Assembly: GCA_037447655.1 (NCBI GenBank)
Contig: JBBHKE010002916.1
Coordinates: forward strand, 1 to 64,000
DNA: 64,000 nt
Direction of reading: 5' to 3'
Origin: Zygnema cylindricum
Lineage: Eukaryota; Streptophyta; Zygnematophyceae; Zygnematales; Zygnemataceae
Part shown: positions 1-12,625 of the stretch, piece by piece
Layout: each line of letters starts with the position of its first letter
How positions within the stretch are numbered: the stretch's first letter is position 1
Notes under the pieces: model-generated
What the model was told of the DNA's origin: nothing
The model's database searches: none
The model's input: the letters and a program-made list of their open reading frames with translations, nothing else
Translations under genes and position numbers: made by a program

Positions 1-1002
1 CATATAATTCCAAAATATTTGTATGACTCCAAAAATAGCCGAACCATATATTTTCCGAGATATCCGGATCAGATTCCGTCCGTCTGATCTGGCGATTCCA
101 ATTGCCTGTTGCGTGACGCGTGTCGTCGTCACTCCGTAAAACCTACAGAGGTACAATACACTCTATTGTACTGTGCCTACAGTAACACTAATAAAGGTAA
201 GACTTATAAACCACTTTTTAGAAACTATTCTAAGTCTACTCTATTTACTAACTAAAGATTTCAAATCTCAACAAGTTCTAACTTGGTATGTAACTCGTCT
301 GGGTTCTTATTTTTTTAAACAACTTAGTTGATGTTACAACAAGTGGGAGAGGAAAATGAATTCAAAAGTGAAAAGAAAGAACCTAAGGCTACCCCGAGGA
401 GGAAGCTTAAATATTTTAAGTTGTTATTAAACAGGGCGTTTACATCTTACATCTCATTGGCCAATCCTACAATGGCCTCAGATACTAAGATACTTAGTAC
501 ATTATCTCTGGCTTGTTGCTCAATGTTTTGTCCTCTAGCAAACACTTACTAATGGACTCCATGTGAACACTTTGTTGGTGACGACAGTTTTGCCGTTTAA
601 TTTGATTTTCTGCCTTTTTTTGGTTGGTGAAAGTTATTCAATTTCGTTGTGTCACTTCAAATATTGTACTTTTGGCAGTGGGAGTTCATTTTTGTCAAAG
701 CTATTGGTATGATCGTTAAAAATAAAAGTTGGTGAAGTAAGTCGTTTTTTGCACAATCTGTCTAAAATGGTATTGTATATAACTCTATTAAATCCGATAA
801 AGGATGAAAAAAAAATGATCTACACCGGTTTCTGTTTTAATGTGAAAGAAAAGTTGTTATTTTTTCCGTGCTCAACAAAACTAAAGTTCGGGGAAGCTTT
901 GTTAAAAATGACAAAAAGTGACAAGCGTGATATACAACAAATAGAGTAGAGGGCTTCAGTATGTACAAGCGTGAAAGGACTTCCTTAGAGAAAAAAGTGA
1001 CA
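1..1002. other. Intergenic sequence, no gene seen
   Basis: AT-rich sequence. The short open frames here (up to 74 codons) have no recognisable composition, domain or splice context. I see no gene or structured repeat. Confidence 0.5.
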
Positions 1003-1862
1003 GGATAAATTAAAAAGCACGATGGTAAACCATCTGTGTCCAGGGGTACAAAAGGGGTGGTATGGCCAAAACTGAAAAACTACAATAAAAAACAAATAGA
1101 GCGATGGGAACACAATAAAAAAAGAAACAAACAACAAAGAAAATAAAAGCACCCAAACTCAAAACGAAAAGCACGGCAACTCACAAAACCAAAACTACAA
1201 CCCCAACCGTAAATCAATTAAAAATCTACAAAAAGCAACCCCGTAAATCCCCCCAGCCTAGGAGCACGTTGAGGGAGTTCCGGAACACGGTGACGATCCA
1301 TAACCCCAACAGCCGATCGGAGGATAATAGAAGCTTGCACTCGCTGTAAAGCCACCGATAAGCTTTGACGATAAAAAGAAGTAAGGACCGAAGGTGGAGG
1401 GCTGCCAGGTCCTCGGCGCCCAAAAGCACGTCGAGCACAAGTACGGAGAAACTCGTTCAGTGCAACACCCAAACAACCAAAGATCTCGACCGCCATCGGA
1501 ATAAAGTCATCCATAGGGTCCCGGTGGGCATAATCATGCTCCTTTGCCTTAGCGGCATCACGAGCTGCCACCCCAAAATGTCGAGCTGCCTGACCAACAA
1601 CTGTAGCTGAAGTAGGGTTCGCCATAACAATATCACCGAAGGTGCGACGGGCACCATCAAGCAAAACAACATCGATCCGACGCAAGGGAATAATATGAGA
1701 AACCTCTCGACGCACAGAAAAGCCCCCCTCCGAAGCGATAGTCGCAACGGTGTCGCGAATAGTGTTGTGCGCCTAGATCAAATCTCCCCCATGGGAACAG
1801 CGAGGCAAATGCACACCATCGGGCCCCAAGACACGACCACAGCTGTGCACACCTCCGCACTA
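1003..1862 (-). pseudogene. LINE-type reverse transcriptase C-terminus, degenerate copy A
   Basis: The minus strand encodes the tail of a non-LTR retrotransposon ORF2. In order it shows a Cys/His knuckle (CGRVLGPDGVHLPRC), then DIVMANPTSATVV, FIPMAVEIFGCLGVALNEFL and a tail with FYRQ and SVALQR. The block FIPxAVExFGCL is, from memory, common in the C-terminal part of plant and algal LINE-like polyproteins. A stop interrupts the frame near 1785, just after CSHGGDLI. The same protein is present at 49471-50880 at roughly 70% identity by eye, and both copies end in a shared untranslated stretch. The polymerase core is absent, so this is a 5'-truncated dead copy. The assignment to a particular LINE clade is inference. 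Confidence 0.6.
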
Positions 1863-2024
1863 AAAAATAAGGTTAATAACTTGCGGCCCTATGAACCGCG
1901 TATCAAATATTAAAATGATAGCAACAGACACTATACATGATCTTGGCCAAACCGCCGACAAAAATACGGCTCCACGAAAGGTATTAAACTATTTATGCAA
2001 TTGGGGATTGGCGGTTTCTGTTCT
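1863..2024. other. Short spacer, nothing recognised
   Basis: Sequence between the LINE fragment and the left arm of the foldback element. No gene is supported. Confidence 0.4.
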
Positions 2025-3710
2025 GAATTTGGGAGAAATTTTAAAATGGGAATTGATCATGGTAGTGACTGTTTTGGTTGCGCACAGTCACTTACGTCAT
2101 TTTGTCAAAAATTGTACGTTTGAAGTACACATTGGTACAAATAAAGCACCCTGAGTACAAATTTGACGATCAATCGGTTGGACAACTTTGACTTTCGAAA
2201 TATTGTTTCAACCGCTTAAAATTTTGCCGCGCTTGCGAACGTCGACCGTCATAATAAAATTAGAAATTCACATGGCCAGCGAACATTTACGGTAACAAAA
2301 CTACGACAACTACATGTAAATTAAAGTGTTGCAGACAGTCACTTTTTGTCGTTACGTGAGCTCCACGGTTGGAGCGATACTTATGCAAGATCAAGGGAAA
2401 GGCCTTCAACCCATCGCCTACGACAGTCGAAAACTAAAGGCAGGAGAGCTGAACTGGGCCACCCATGAGAAGGAGACAATAGCTATCATCAATGCGTTGG
2501 AGGTTTGGAAGTGTTACGTTCAAGGAAAACGGATCACAATTATCACGGATCACCACGCCTTACAATATCTCCAAACCCAGCCGAAGTTGTCCAAGAAACA
2601 AGTGCGCTGGGTGACGTTTCTGCAGACCTTCGGCCCGAAACTTGTCATAGAATATAAGCCGGGCAAAACGAACCTGGCGGATGCGCTGTCAAGAAGACCC
2701 GCAGTCGCTGCGCCAGTAGCGGAGCAACGACCGCAAGCATCGCAGTATGGGAACGTAAGCTCTGCGAAAGAGGACATCGCAGCGTCAACCGCAGATCAAG
2801 ATCCGAAACTCAGCGCAGTCACCAGTACGGTGCAGGTGGACGAACAATGGTTAAGTCGGATAAAGGCCGCCTACGGCGACAATGATTCACTAAAAAATTA
2901 CTAGAAATTTATGCCGTATGATGATTGTCGTATCATTATTGTCGTATGATGATTTCGTACTCTGATACATGGTACGCAAGTGAAGATTTGAAGTTAAGTT
3001 TGTCGGTGCTAAAAATCTGAAAGATATTCAATATCGGGTCGTAGCTTGCGTGGTGTCAGTCAATTTAGAACAAGTGGTGTGGTTTACAAACTCTTCGTGA
3101 TGGAACATCGACTCAATCGACCCGGTCTGTAGAGTTGGCCGTACGATTTCAGAAACGTATGATGGAACTTCACCGTTAGACACAAGTTAAAAGAAGACGT
3201 CATATGGATAAATTAACTTGCATGAAACGAAATAAAACTTCGTACTAAGAGAAAAAAACGTAGCCGAGTAGAAATATCGATAAAATTAAATGATAAAAAT
3301 GCGCCTCATCACTTAAGAATATTGTCCTTTAAGTGCGTACTTTATTATGTCTTTACGTGCGCATTTTACTTTTTCCGTGCGCATTTATCATTCGCGGCAA
3401 AGTCGCTGAAAGTGGAAAGTACCTGCGCGTAGCAATTTTATTTACATGTGGTTTCCGCAGTTTTGCTACAGTAAACCTTGGTCGGCCGTGTGAATTGTTG
3501 ATTTTCTTATGACGGTCGACGTTCGCAAGCGCGACACTTTTTTAACCGTCGTTACAATATTTCACAAGTCAAATTTGTTCGACAGATTGGCCGTGAAACC
3601 TAAACTCAAAGGTACGTAACTTATACTAATCTGTACTTAAAATGTATAATTTTTGACAAGTTGATGCAAGTGACTGCGCAAAGCAAAAATTGTCATTGCG
3701 ATTAGCAATT
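2025..3710. mobile_element. Long-arm foldback DNA element carrying a Gypsy fragment
   Basis: The left arm (about 2025-2345), read in reverse complement, aligns with the right arm (about 3415-3710) over some 300 bp. The best core reads TATGACGGTCGACGTTCGCA on the plus strand at about 3508 and in reverse complement at about 2240. The outer ends converge on a sequence like GCAATTCC. A third fragment of the same arm is at 25229-25275. Between the arms lie a Ty3/Gypsy RNase H fragment and about 500 bp of unassigned DNA. No transposase is visible, so the element is non-autonomous. The exact termini and target duplication were not resolved, and the superfamily is unknown. Confidence 0.6.
2326..2904 (+). 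pseudogene. Ty3/Gypsy RNase H fragment
   Basis: The translated open frame contains the RNase H domain typical of Ty3/Gypsy polyproteins: GAILMQDQGKGLQPIAYDSR, then NWATHEKETIAIINALEVWK, TDHHALQYL, and the closing KPGKTNLADALSRRP that precedes the integrase linker. Recognisable homology starts near 2350. The residues before it do not match the expected DAS motif, which marks the break. Reverse transcriptase is missing upstream, and no integrase follows the stop at 2902-2904. The fragment sits between the two arms of a foldback element, so it looks captured rather than independently inserted. Its composition is more GC-rich than the flanks. Confidence 0.85.
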
Positions 3711-4793
3711 CCATTTGAGTGTTTGATCAAATAGAATTTTGTATTTTGAGCTATTAGCGCATACGACAAGACAAACGAAAGGCTCTCCGTTACTGTTATG
3801 AATAAACATTTGTCATAGGGCGTAATTTTCATCGGTACAGTGCAACATGTTATGCTGTCCGGACCCTAAAAGTTAAGCGTCACCAAGATCTCCTATTAGG
3901 TTCACACCAATAGTAATATACATAGGGCAGAGGTCGCAAAAGTCAAAATTTCCGATACTCGAATCTGACATTTTATTTTTTTTCAAAATTTGAACACCCC
4001 AAATCCGCCCGCGTTATGTCACGCTCCTTAATCGTAACCCCGTGCCCGATACGCATTTACGAAACAAAAAGTTAACCCTAACTCGATTTCTCGCGGCTAC
4101 ACGTACCCCCCTGTGCCCAAATAAGTACAGAATTAGTGGTACATCTCCCTCATACTTTCCATAATACCAAGTGTACAAAGTACAATAGTGTTGTATAGTA
4201 TGGACAATCCTGTATTGTACAGTACTGTAGTGGATCGTACCTACGAAACCTTCAATTTTCTTCGTTTTTTGCTTACCCGGCCCGTACCCGAATTGGTTTT
4301 TTTTTTTTTAAACACCTGGCCGGATCCGGCCGGCCCGCAAAATTTGGCACCTGAATTCGTTCCGGATCCGACGCGGCCGGTCTGGTACCGGTCAGGTACG
4401 GATTCGGGTACCCGATTGCGACCTCTGACATAGGGAATTGCTCCGCGATACTCGCTACAGTAGTGGTATTAATTTTGTCCTCGATATGCAATACAAAATT
4501 ATTTCCGTATCGAGACGGATAGCCGATATATGACCGCTAATAACATACAATAGCCGTCAAAGTACGATATATTTCTCAAAGATTTGCAAGATTTTGCTAA
4601 TCTGACTGATTTGAAGTTGAAAGCACATTATACGTATCCACGTGTCAAATATTCTACGTGAGTACAACTGGCACCTACAATTGTCAGTTTAGGCCATTTT
4701 CAGATTCATTAATTCAACGTGAACAGGGATACGAGACCGTCGAGGACATTTATTACCAAAACCTCACGAACATTGTACCAAGTTCGTATCTAA
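3711..4793. other. Intergenic sequence, no gene seen
   Basis: No coding signal. A GC-rich patch at about 4275-4430 is full of short palindromes (GGATCC, GGTACC, GGCCGG) built from a degenerate GGGTACCCG-like motif. It resembles a decayed simple repeat more than a gene. Confidence 0.4.
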
Positions 4794-5264
4794 CATAGTT
4801 GTTCAAATCGAGCGATTTTTTCATTTTTTCCTATTTTTACGTATTATTCATGACTTTTGAAAAACTCGCTATCGGAAAACTGAACGGACAATTTACGGAA
4901 ACTGTACGGTATTTTACGGAAATGTACGTTGTTTTATGGTAACTGTGCGGTTTTTTACGGCAAGTGTACGGACTTTCACGAAAAGTTACATTACACTTCG
5001 TAGTACTTTCTGTCCGGTAAACTGAACAGAAATTTCACAGAAAATGTAAGGAATTTTACCGAAAATATATGGCCTATTACGAAGAGAGACGGAAATTGCA
5101 CGGAAAATGTACAAACCGCGGTACATGTAAAATTCATTTTTTTTTACATGTTCGGAATAGTACGGATTCACAATCACTAACGATATTTTCAAATCAACCT
5201 CTCCGATTTCTACGTAGTATTCGCGTGTTTGAATCGTGAGTAAAATACGATTTGAACAACTATG
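4794..5264. mobile_element. Small TIR element A, CATAGTTGTTCAAA ends
   Basis: The element starts CATAGTTGTTCAAATCGAGCG and ends CGATTTGAACAACTATG, so the ends are inverted repeats. The interior is full of ACGGAAATGTACGG-like motifs shared with a copy at about 46900-48032. It is preceded by GTATCTAA and followed by GTATCTAG. Target copies of about 8 bp suggest a hAT-like insertion, which is inference from the duplication length alone. There is no coding capacity. Confidence 0.6.
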
Positions 5265-5273
5265 GTATCTAGG

Positions 5274-5563
5274 CATAGTTGTTCAAAACACATTTTACGC
5301 ACGATTCAAACACGCGAATAATACGTAGAAATCGGAGAGGTCTATTTGAAAAAATCTTAGAAATCGTTAATGCGACGTATCTTTTCGTCAAATTCCATAC
5401 ATTCCCGTAAAAAACCGTACAGTTAACTTAAAATACCGTACAAATTCCGTAAATTGTCTGTTCAGTTTACCGGACAGAAAGTACATCGCGCTTTTTTCAA
5501 AAGCCACAAATAATGCGCAGAAATCGGAAAAAATGAAAAAATCGCTCGATTTGAACAACTATG
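5274..5563. mobile_element. Small TIR element B, same family, 8-bp target repeats
   Basis: This element lies 9 bp after element A. It starts CATAGTTGTTCAAAACAC, ends ATTTGAACAACTATG, and is flanked on both sides by the direct repeat TATCTAGG (5266-5273 and 5564-5571). Its left half is the inverted counterpart of the right end of element A, so A and B together form a large palindrome centred near 5268. It is non-coding. Confidence 0.65.
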
Positions 5564-5571
5564 TATCTAGG

Positions 5572-6875
5572 CTTAAAACAATGAGAAATATCTAATTATA
5601 CGGAACGAGTGGAATATCGCCCACAATACAGTATTGCGATACAGACCTGAATCGGCGATACGAATATGTTTTACAATTCTATATTACATCCTTTCACAAC
5701 AACAGTAACACCAATATCGTAAAATACAAGGTTTTAACGACGCTCAAGCAAGTCTGGCTGGCTATCCAGTCATCTTTCTTTTCCAGTGAATTGTGGCGAC
5801 CAAATGCTGGCCGAATAGATTGGGTCCAGATAATGAAACTTGAACACATAAAGCGGCAACTTTCATATGTCTTAAATGGAGAACAAACCTGGACCAAAAA
5901 AAGCTAATAGCGAGACCTATAGATATACACATGCCATATTGCAATTAAATTTTAAAAAGAATTCACTTCAAAATATGTCTATCTGAAAGTATTCAACACA
6001 CTTTAAAGAGGGAAAACAGGTCTGTTGGCTTCTTCCTGCTGCATTACCAACAACTATCATTATCACACGCGAGTGAAACTGTTCAAAATATAACCACAAA
6101 ATGAAGGTCCACCTAGATTACAGTTGAAACGAAGAATTGTGGAAAATTAAAAGAAGAATGACGAATAAGATGAAGAATGGTAAGAAGAACGGTGACGAGG
6201 AGGAAGAAGAGTTGAAGAAGAATGAAGAATAATGAAGAAGAATTGACGAATTGAAAAATTAAAAAAATGTGTAAAATTGTGGTACATTGTACAAATAGCA
6301 AAAGACTCTTGTAGAATCACAGCCCTAGGAGTACACCTTCCATACAAATAGAGGACAAGAAAGGCATTCCAGACAGGAATCCTTTGGCCAAACTTTACCT
6401 CGTGACTAAAAAGGGGAAAAAGAAAATATAGTGACCAAAATATTTGAAAAAACGTCATATACACAATATATGACTCATAACAAAAGCTGTTTGCCCTTGC
6501 TAAACCTAAAATTAGAGTTTTCTTTTCAATCGCACATGTATACCACACCACCTTATCTAATTTTCAGGGAAACAATCGTATTATTCGAGGACGAGCATGT
6601 GATCAATTAGAGAAGACCAACAAACTGATAAAAACAGAGTCTTAAGCAGTATAATTGACGATTAAGACATTGGAATAGAGCTTTCCATTGAAGTTCTTCA
6701 CGTTAAAAGCTACACTAATATACCAACCAAAGACCAACAGAATAGTCTGCTTTAACTCGTTCCGGTAGGACGAATGTAAAACATGTTTATGACAGGAAAA
6801 AAGCGTTTAACAAGAAAATTATTTATGGTGCATAATGTAGACTAACCCGATGCAAGAGCAGTACTCATATTAGGG
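5572..6875. other. Intergenic sequence downstream of the metal tolerance gene
   Basis: No gene recognised. A GAA/GAAGAAT-rich stretch occurs at about 6125-6250. The 3' untranslated region of the minus-strand transporter gene should lie in the last few hundred bases, but no clear end signal could be fixed. Confidence 0.4.
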
Positions 6876-9800
6876 CTAAAGAGGTGACGCATTACTGCCT
6901 GAATGCTCCGGTTTGTGAGAAGACTCGTAATCAAGGTGAACAAAGGCACGATCCACTTCTGCCATAGACTCAAGCTTGTTTTGAAGACTCTCTCCGATGT
7001 CGTGAGCTTCCTTCAAAAACATGTCCTCCGGAAGTTCAATATCAACCTGCCAGTCCAACCGAACGAGATACCGCTTTTCTGGTTTAACAGTGGGTTTCAC
7101 TGTAATGGACATAAGTGATGTTTATGCACGTTAATGGCCACAAATTGTAACAAAAAATAATTGTGTCGACCAAAACAGTCATCAAGGATAAAAGACCTTT
7201 GCGTGAGGTAACCATCTCAACTGTCTACATTAGTAAGAAATAAGGAGACTTGGACAAGGTTTGCAATGCGAGCTGCTTCCCATGTTTCTTTCACTGATTG
7301 TAGGTAGAGATATGTCACCAGAACATATAAAATGCTAAACACTACTCATCACCTTGACCTTCATCACTAAACGCTTCGATCTAGTGAATAGAAAGACAAA
7401 AAAAAGTAAAGATAGTATCGTTTCACTCACTTCGACCATGTACAACGATCCAAATGTCCAGGCTCGCACCGTGTCAATCTTCCTGATGCGCACATCGTGA
7501 TTGAAAACCAAATATGTTACCTTTGAAATAAATTCAGGTGGAGCAGCAACACCAACCAATGACACTGCACATGAAATGAAGCAACAGAATAGCTTTTTTA
7601 GTCGGTTGTGACAGAGAACAGCAATTACGCTACTCTTTCCCTGACAGTCCACTCGATTTTTTCGGCTTGGATAAGCCTGAAAAGCTTGACATAATGACAA
7701 AGGAAAAGCAGTCTATCTACCTAAAAAACTGACCATCAGAATTTGGAAAAAGAATACCAAGCGACATGAAACCAATACAATTACAACTGGCCATTGGACA
7801 CCAACTCGGAAAGAGCAGGCTACATATAAACTCTACATAATATTTTCTAATATTTTATAATATTTTATAACATATGTAGGTTCAGAGATACTTGGCTAGT
7901 ACTGTCCAAAATCACCAGATCCTTCGACCCGTACTACCCTATGGTTGTTTTAGGGGAAGGATAGTGTTTTTGCCTGCATTCTGGAAGACAGTCGTAGACC
8001 AGTTAAAGATGGTGTATAAAGATATGGCAATTGCACCTCCAGGATCAAGCCACCAAAAAAATTGTCTGGCTAGAAACACAGCTGCCAGGCTGACGGTATT
8101 GGTGACAATGTCAAAGAAGTGATCCTGCACCAAGGGACAACAGCAAAAAGTCATTGTCTGTTAATTTCGAATCATAAGTCAAACAGAACGAGAGTAGACT
8201 ATTGCTCGATCCTTGTTTGCCTCAACATTAAAAGTATCTATCGGTCAAACACCAAAACATGAACGTCAAACGCACAGCATGCACACCTAAAATTATAAAA
8301 CAACACTTGCAAAATAAATATTAAGGCATTTAACCTTTTATCACTGAAGTATATAAACAGAGTGCGTACATAAAATGGCTGCCATATTGTACGAGCTTTG
8401 CCACTACCAGTTAAAGTTGCTTGGCTAAAGTATGGTGGCACATATAAAGAACCGTTTCTGAATGTACAATTGCAGTGATAAAGTAAGAGGGAAGACCAAA
8501 TGGTGCAGGAAACAACTGCTGCATTACATTGCACTCAAATAGCGTGATATAATTAACATTTGTAGCAAGCTAATTTTATCAAAGGAGTTGCTTATCCATT
8601 TCCATAACATATTTTCTTTTTGGAAGCCGTAACTAAGCTATAAACCATCACTTTTTGTGAACGGAAGGGCGCTTTGGAGCATACAATAGTTCCACAAATC
8701 CGAACAAATATTTGGTCATGTAACAGAAAATCAAAATTGGTCATATAACACAGGATATTGTACCCTTATTCATGGTCGTTGAGGAATCCTTATCAACCAA
8801 TTGACTTGGCAGCCAGCGTTTGTATGCCAGAAACCTCTGGACAGCGATACAAACAAAGCTAGCATTTCTACAACCATATAGTCGGTAACACTGAAAGCAC
8901 TTTGTGCATTAACCAGCTCTTCAACTTGCACTCTTGAACATAGGCTAAATAGACGAGTATAAACCTTACCTCGGAAAACATAGAAAACATAATGCCAATA
9001 AGAGTATGATCTAGCATGAACATTTACCATAAAGGTAGAGTGCTGAACCATTTCAAATGCTAATAACATAACGATAATAATTTTGGTGCTGCCATCTACA
9101 AGCAAACAAATCCCTGCAATGACCCAATCCCTTTCCACCCTCAACATAGAGAAAAATCATAAACCAATATAGGCTATAGATAGTACAACAAGTACACTTG
9201 TAACTGCACCTTCCGCCAGCCACTCAAGGATCACACAGATGCGTCACGCCTGTGCTACAAATTGATGACTATGATAATCGACAGTGTTGTACCAACATGG
9301 ATAAATGCACGGTGTCTGGGGTCAGCTAGTGAAAAGAGAGACTGCACTGTCAAATTCATGGATGCCTACTCTACGGCCTATCGTTCAACATCTTGCATTA
9401 AAAGCGCAATACCACGGCAGAAAGGACAGAGTTCTCATGTACCATGGCGTATGCTTGAACAATCTCATTGTCATACAATCGACAGAGGAGGAAGAGGCCA
9501 AGCTTCGAAACAATCACAGAGGTGAAGACGGCAGCAACCCAAAACAATTCCGATGGGCCAAGTTGGGCATCTCCGTCATTGCCTGACATGAGCTGCTTCA
9601 CTCCCTCCAACAGGACTTGAACACCTGCAGAGACACAAAAGAAAGTGAAATTGCGAAACTAAGGAGGAAAAAGCATAAATTGATCAAGAATAAGAAAAAA
9701 TTCAAGCAGATTCCATTCAAGAAGAACTGAGATGAAGTTGCACCTCTGAAGTTCCTAATTCTAAGCTCGTTAGGCAAGTGCATATGAAAGGCCTAAAAAG

Positions 9801-12002
9801 TACAGCTAAGAATACAAAGTTCCCAAAGTCAGGCTAATTGTAAAAGTACAGCTAAGTGATAAAGACAGGTAAATTACAGATGTGATGTTACTGAATGCTT
9901 GCTGAGGAGGTATCCAATGATAAACCCCGCTTCCAAAACTATCCCAATGGGACCCTCTCAATTCTATAATTAACAAAAACACACTTCTACAAGCCAATTA
10001 TCCGTTCAATATTGGCCCCATTCTGTAATCCCAATGAAAATGTACATACGAATTAACAACCATGGATTGATTGGAAATTTGCACAAGACGATAGTTTGAA
10101 GGCTTGCAGGACCTTCGGGATAACTTGACGCGCACCAAGAGTTGCCATAATGGCCGCAAAAACTATGATGCCAACTGGCTGCATACGTTGATTTCCAACA
10201 GGATATTTGTACTTGTTCTGCTCCTGCATCGACCAAGCTGTCATCCACAAGATGCCGCCAGCTACAAGGTCCAAAAGGGAATCAAGTGTGGAGGCTATAA
10301 CTGCCAGCGAACCACTGCTGATGGAGGCATATGTCTGCACCATTCTTGCCCTCAGTGAAACTGTGCTTTGTTTGCTACATCTGTATTCAAATCAAAACAA
10401 TCGGGAACGGCTTTACGTGCATAGTAATCTGGTTTAACAAGCAATCTGCAAATAGGACCTCTCTATGGAGTAGAACATATTGAAGCCATGATTATTACTC
10501 GCAGTCAAACATCAAAGCCACTAGAAGTTTAGTCAATGCATTGTAGTTTACCTTAAAAAATGTCATGAAACAACAAATCAACATTACACAGACTTGCAGA
10601 TCATCTTGAAACTAAATCCACCTTCATACCAACTGTAAACTGAAGCAACTTCATAATTATTTGTTGTAGGTCACTTGAATAGCGTTAGAAATAAAATACT
10701 AAAAAAGCCCTCATCAATAACATTAAAAAAATTATACTGAAGCTTGCTCCGTATTGAAAAGCAAACTTGTGCAAATTCCAACGAGGATTTTCTGTCGAAG
10801 AAAAGAATTTGTAGCCCACCTTAGCTACAAACAAGAGCACATTCACCCCGTTCGACAGACGAACGGCAGTCCGTTCGCCCTTCTTTATGTCCTCCATTTG
10901 ATGCCTCTGCTCATCTGTGATAGGCTGTGCTGTTATGAGCTCGTCCACATCACGGAAGCCCTGGAGTACAGCTCGCTGACGTCGATAAAAGTCACGCCGG
11001 CCTGCGTGACATCATAACCACATGGTACAACAACTGAATGATCATTTTACATCAAATGTGGGTGCTGAAACAAAATGATTTAAAATAGCTTATCAAAACT
11101 TTACATGGCGTGTATCAGGGGAAACCAAAGTCAATTGTTTTGAGGAAATCAAGTAACCAGTGTTCTTCCGGAATTTTTTTTGCTCTAATGTACTAGCATG
11201 CTACCTCGTCAAATGATAACAGGGCTGATTATCTAAAACACTTCACACGATGTAATGAATTGACACGTCAATATTCTTCAAGGATTTGCCTCAAGTATGA
11301 AAAAGCCAAGAACTTCACCAATGAAAGGCTTGTCAGCCTCCCTAGCATTCGTGATTTTTACACCAAGAAATGAAACAATTACGACTCTAACTTAGAAACC
11401 CACGACTAGAGCTAATTCACTAGGATTTCTTGACGAATAATATCATATGGTGCCGCCAACAACTGGCTTCACTTGTGACGAGAAAATTGATAAATTTCCG
11501 CAAACATCGGTAACACACTAAGCATGGGCAAGTGAACCAATCAGTCCTTTCGAAAAAAAAGAAAATAAGACTGCTTGACATTTCTGCTACCTAATGAAAC
11601 ACAGAACTATGAATGCACAAGGCCTACCCGGATTCATGTTGCAAAGAAAATTGATTGAAAGAGTAAATACCTCCTTGAAAGCATTTGAAACTCACCCGAA
11701 TCGATGCTAGGGTCCTCTTCGGCTGGCAGCGCCGACCAGAAATGTTCGTGAGTGTATCGCCACGGGGCGGCAGCAGACGTCAGTGATCCTCCAAGAGAAG
11801 CCTTACGGCTAAGGTTACGGAGGTTCCAGAGACTGCCTCTGCCATTACTGCTTCCCATACTTGACGATAAGTTACCCTCCGTGGTTGATCTTCGCTGCCC
11901 ATGCTGTTCCAAAAGGTGAACATCCTCATCACCGACAACTTCCGATGACGCATTGGAGGGGAAACGCTTTGAAATCAACCTGCTGTTCGAGCTATCCGCC
12001 AT
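6876..12002 (-). CDS. MTP: Metal tolerance protein, Mn-type cation diffusion facilitator (7 exons)
   Basis: Probable proton-coupled Mn2+ exporter of an endomembrane (Golgi, prevacuole or vacuole by family), like Arabidopsis MTP8-MTP11. Exons: 12002-11696, 11001-10820, 10334-10136, 9624-9443, 8124-7974, 7564-7431, 7046-6876. They sum to 1326 bp, 441 residues, with all phases compatible. The start MADSSNSR follows an upstream stretch without homology. The N-terminal region is Ser-rich and cytosolic. Exon 2 carries [15 protein letters not shown]. Exon 3 carries the first DxxxD signature, [14 protein letters not shown]. Exon 4 carries NEIVQAYAM, and exon 5 the second signature, [11 protein letters not shown]. 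Exons 6-7 encode the cytosolic ZT-dimer-like tail with [21 protein letters not shown] and AFVHLDYE. Exon 5 must end AG|GC (base 7974), a GC-AG intron. All key residues are present, so it looks functional. Assignment to one MTP subgroup is less certain. Confidence 0.93.
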
Positions 12003-12459
12003 GCCTAAGAGGAACTCAGCGATGGGAGCAATGTATGAGGAAGGGCAATGAAAATAAAGGAGTGCAATCACCTTCTCACATAACCGCAGTACGCTTGTAC
12101 TTCTCGTACAGGTGTACACATTAGAATTGTAAGAAATCAATCTGTATACTTTTGAGTCCTGACCGTTGTGACACGTGATTATCTCCACATATAACACCTA
12201 CCCAGCAAGATATTTACGCCCAAATTTTTTGTCGCTTTTGAAAAAAAGGTGCAGGAAAAAGTTCACGGCAACCACGTGGGACCTTAAAGCCGTCGCACAA
12301 TTGCAACTTTCAGTGTGTAATGCTCCACGTGGCTGTACAAATGTCAATATCGCGAAAGTTAATATTTTAGGGGGAACCTCCATCAGGGAAAAAGTGTGGT
12401 CGATTACTGGATCATACAGATCCAGCTCATTTTCGTACATAGCCGTACTGTTTTTTTTT
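12003..12459 (-). promoter_or_regulatory. Upstream region of the metal tolerance gene with two G-boxes
   Basis: Two perfect CCACGTGG palindromes occur 53 bp apart (12272-12279 and 12325-12332), about 270 and 325 bp upstream of the start codon. G-boxes of this form are bound by plant bZIP and bHLH factors. Regulation by them here is inference, and no transcription start was identified. Confidence 0.4.
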
Positions 12460-12625
12460 TTTATAAAACATGATTACTGGAGATTCGTCACGATTCTCCA
12501 AAATTTTGGGCGACAACGTCGACCGTCCGATTATGTGTTTTCGAAGCAAACACTCCTTCTGTCCAATATCTGGCGACTCACCTCAAGTGTACTCATGAGG
12601 AGACTAGCTAGAAACTGGACGTCTA
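12460..12625 (+). repeat. Arm fragment of the foldback family seen at 22.4-23.3 kb
   Basis: The segment matches the right arm at about 23005-23160. Shared blocks include GATTCTCCAAA, CGACCGTCCGATT and GTTTTCGAAGCAAA in the same order and spacing. Only one arm is visible, so it is a fragment. Confidence 0.55.

Noticed and set aside
4275-4430. Cluster of BamHI/KpnI/EcoRI-like sites resembling a cloning-vector linker
   Set aside because: The sites are spread irregularly and come from a degenerate GGGTACCCG-type repeat. No vector backbone is present.
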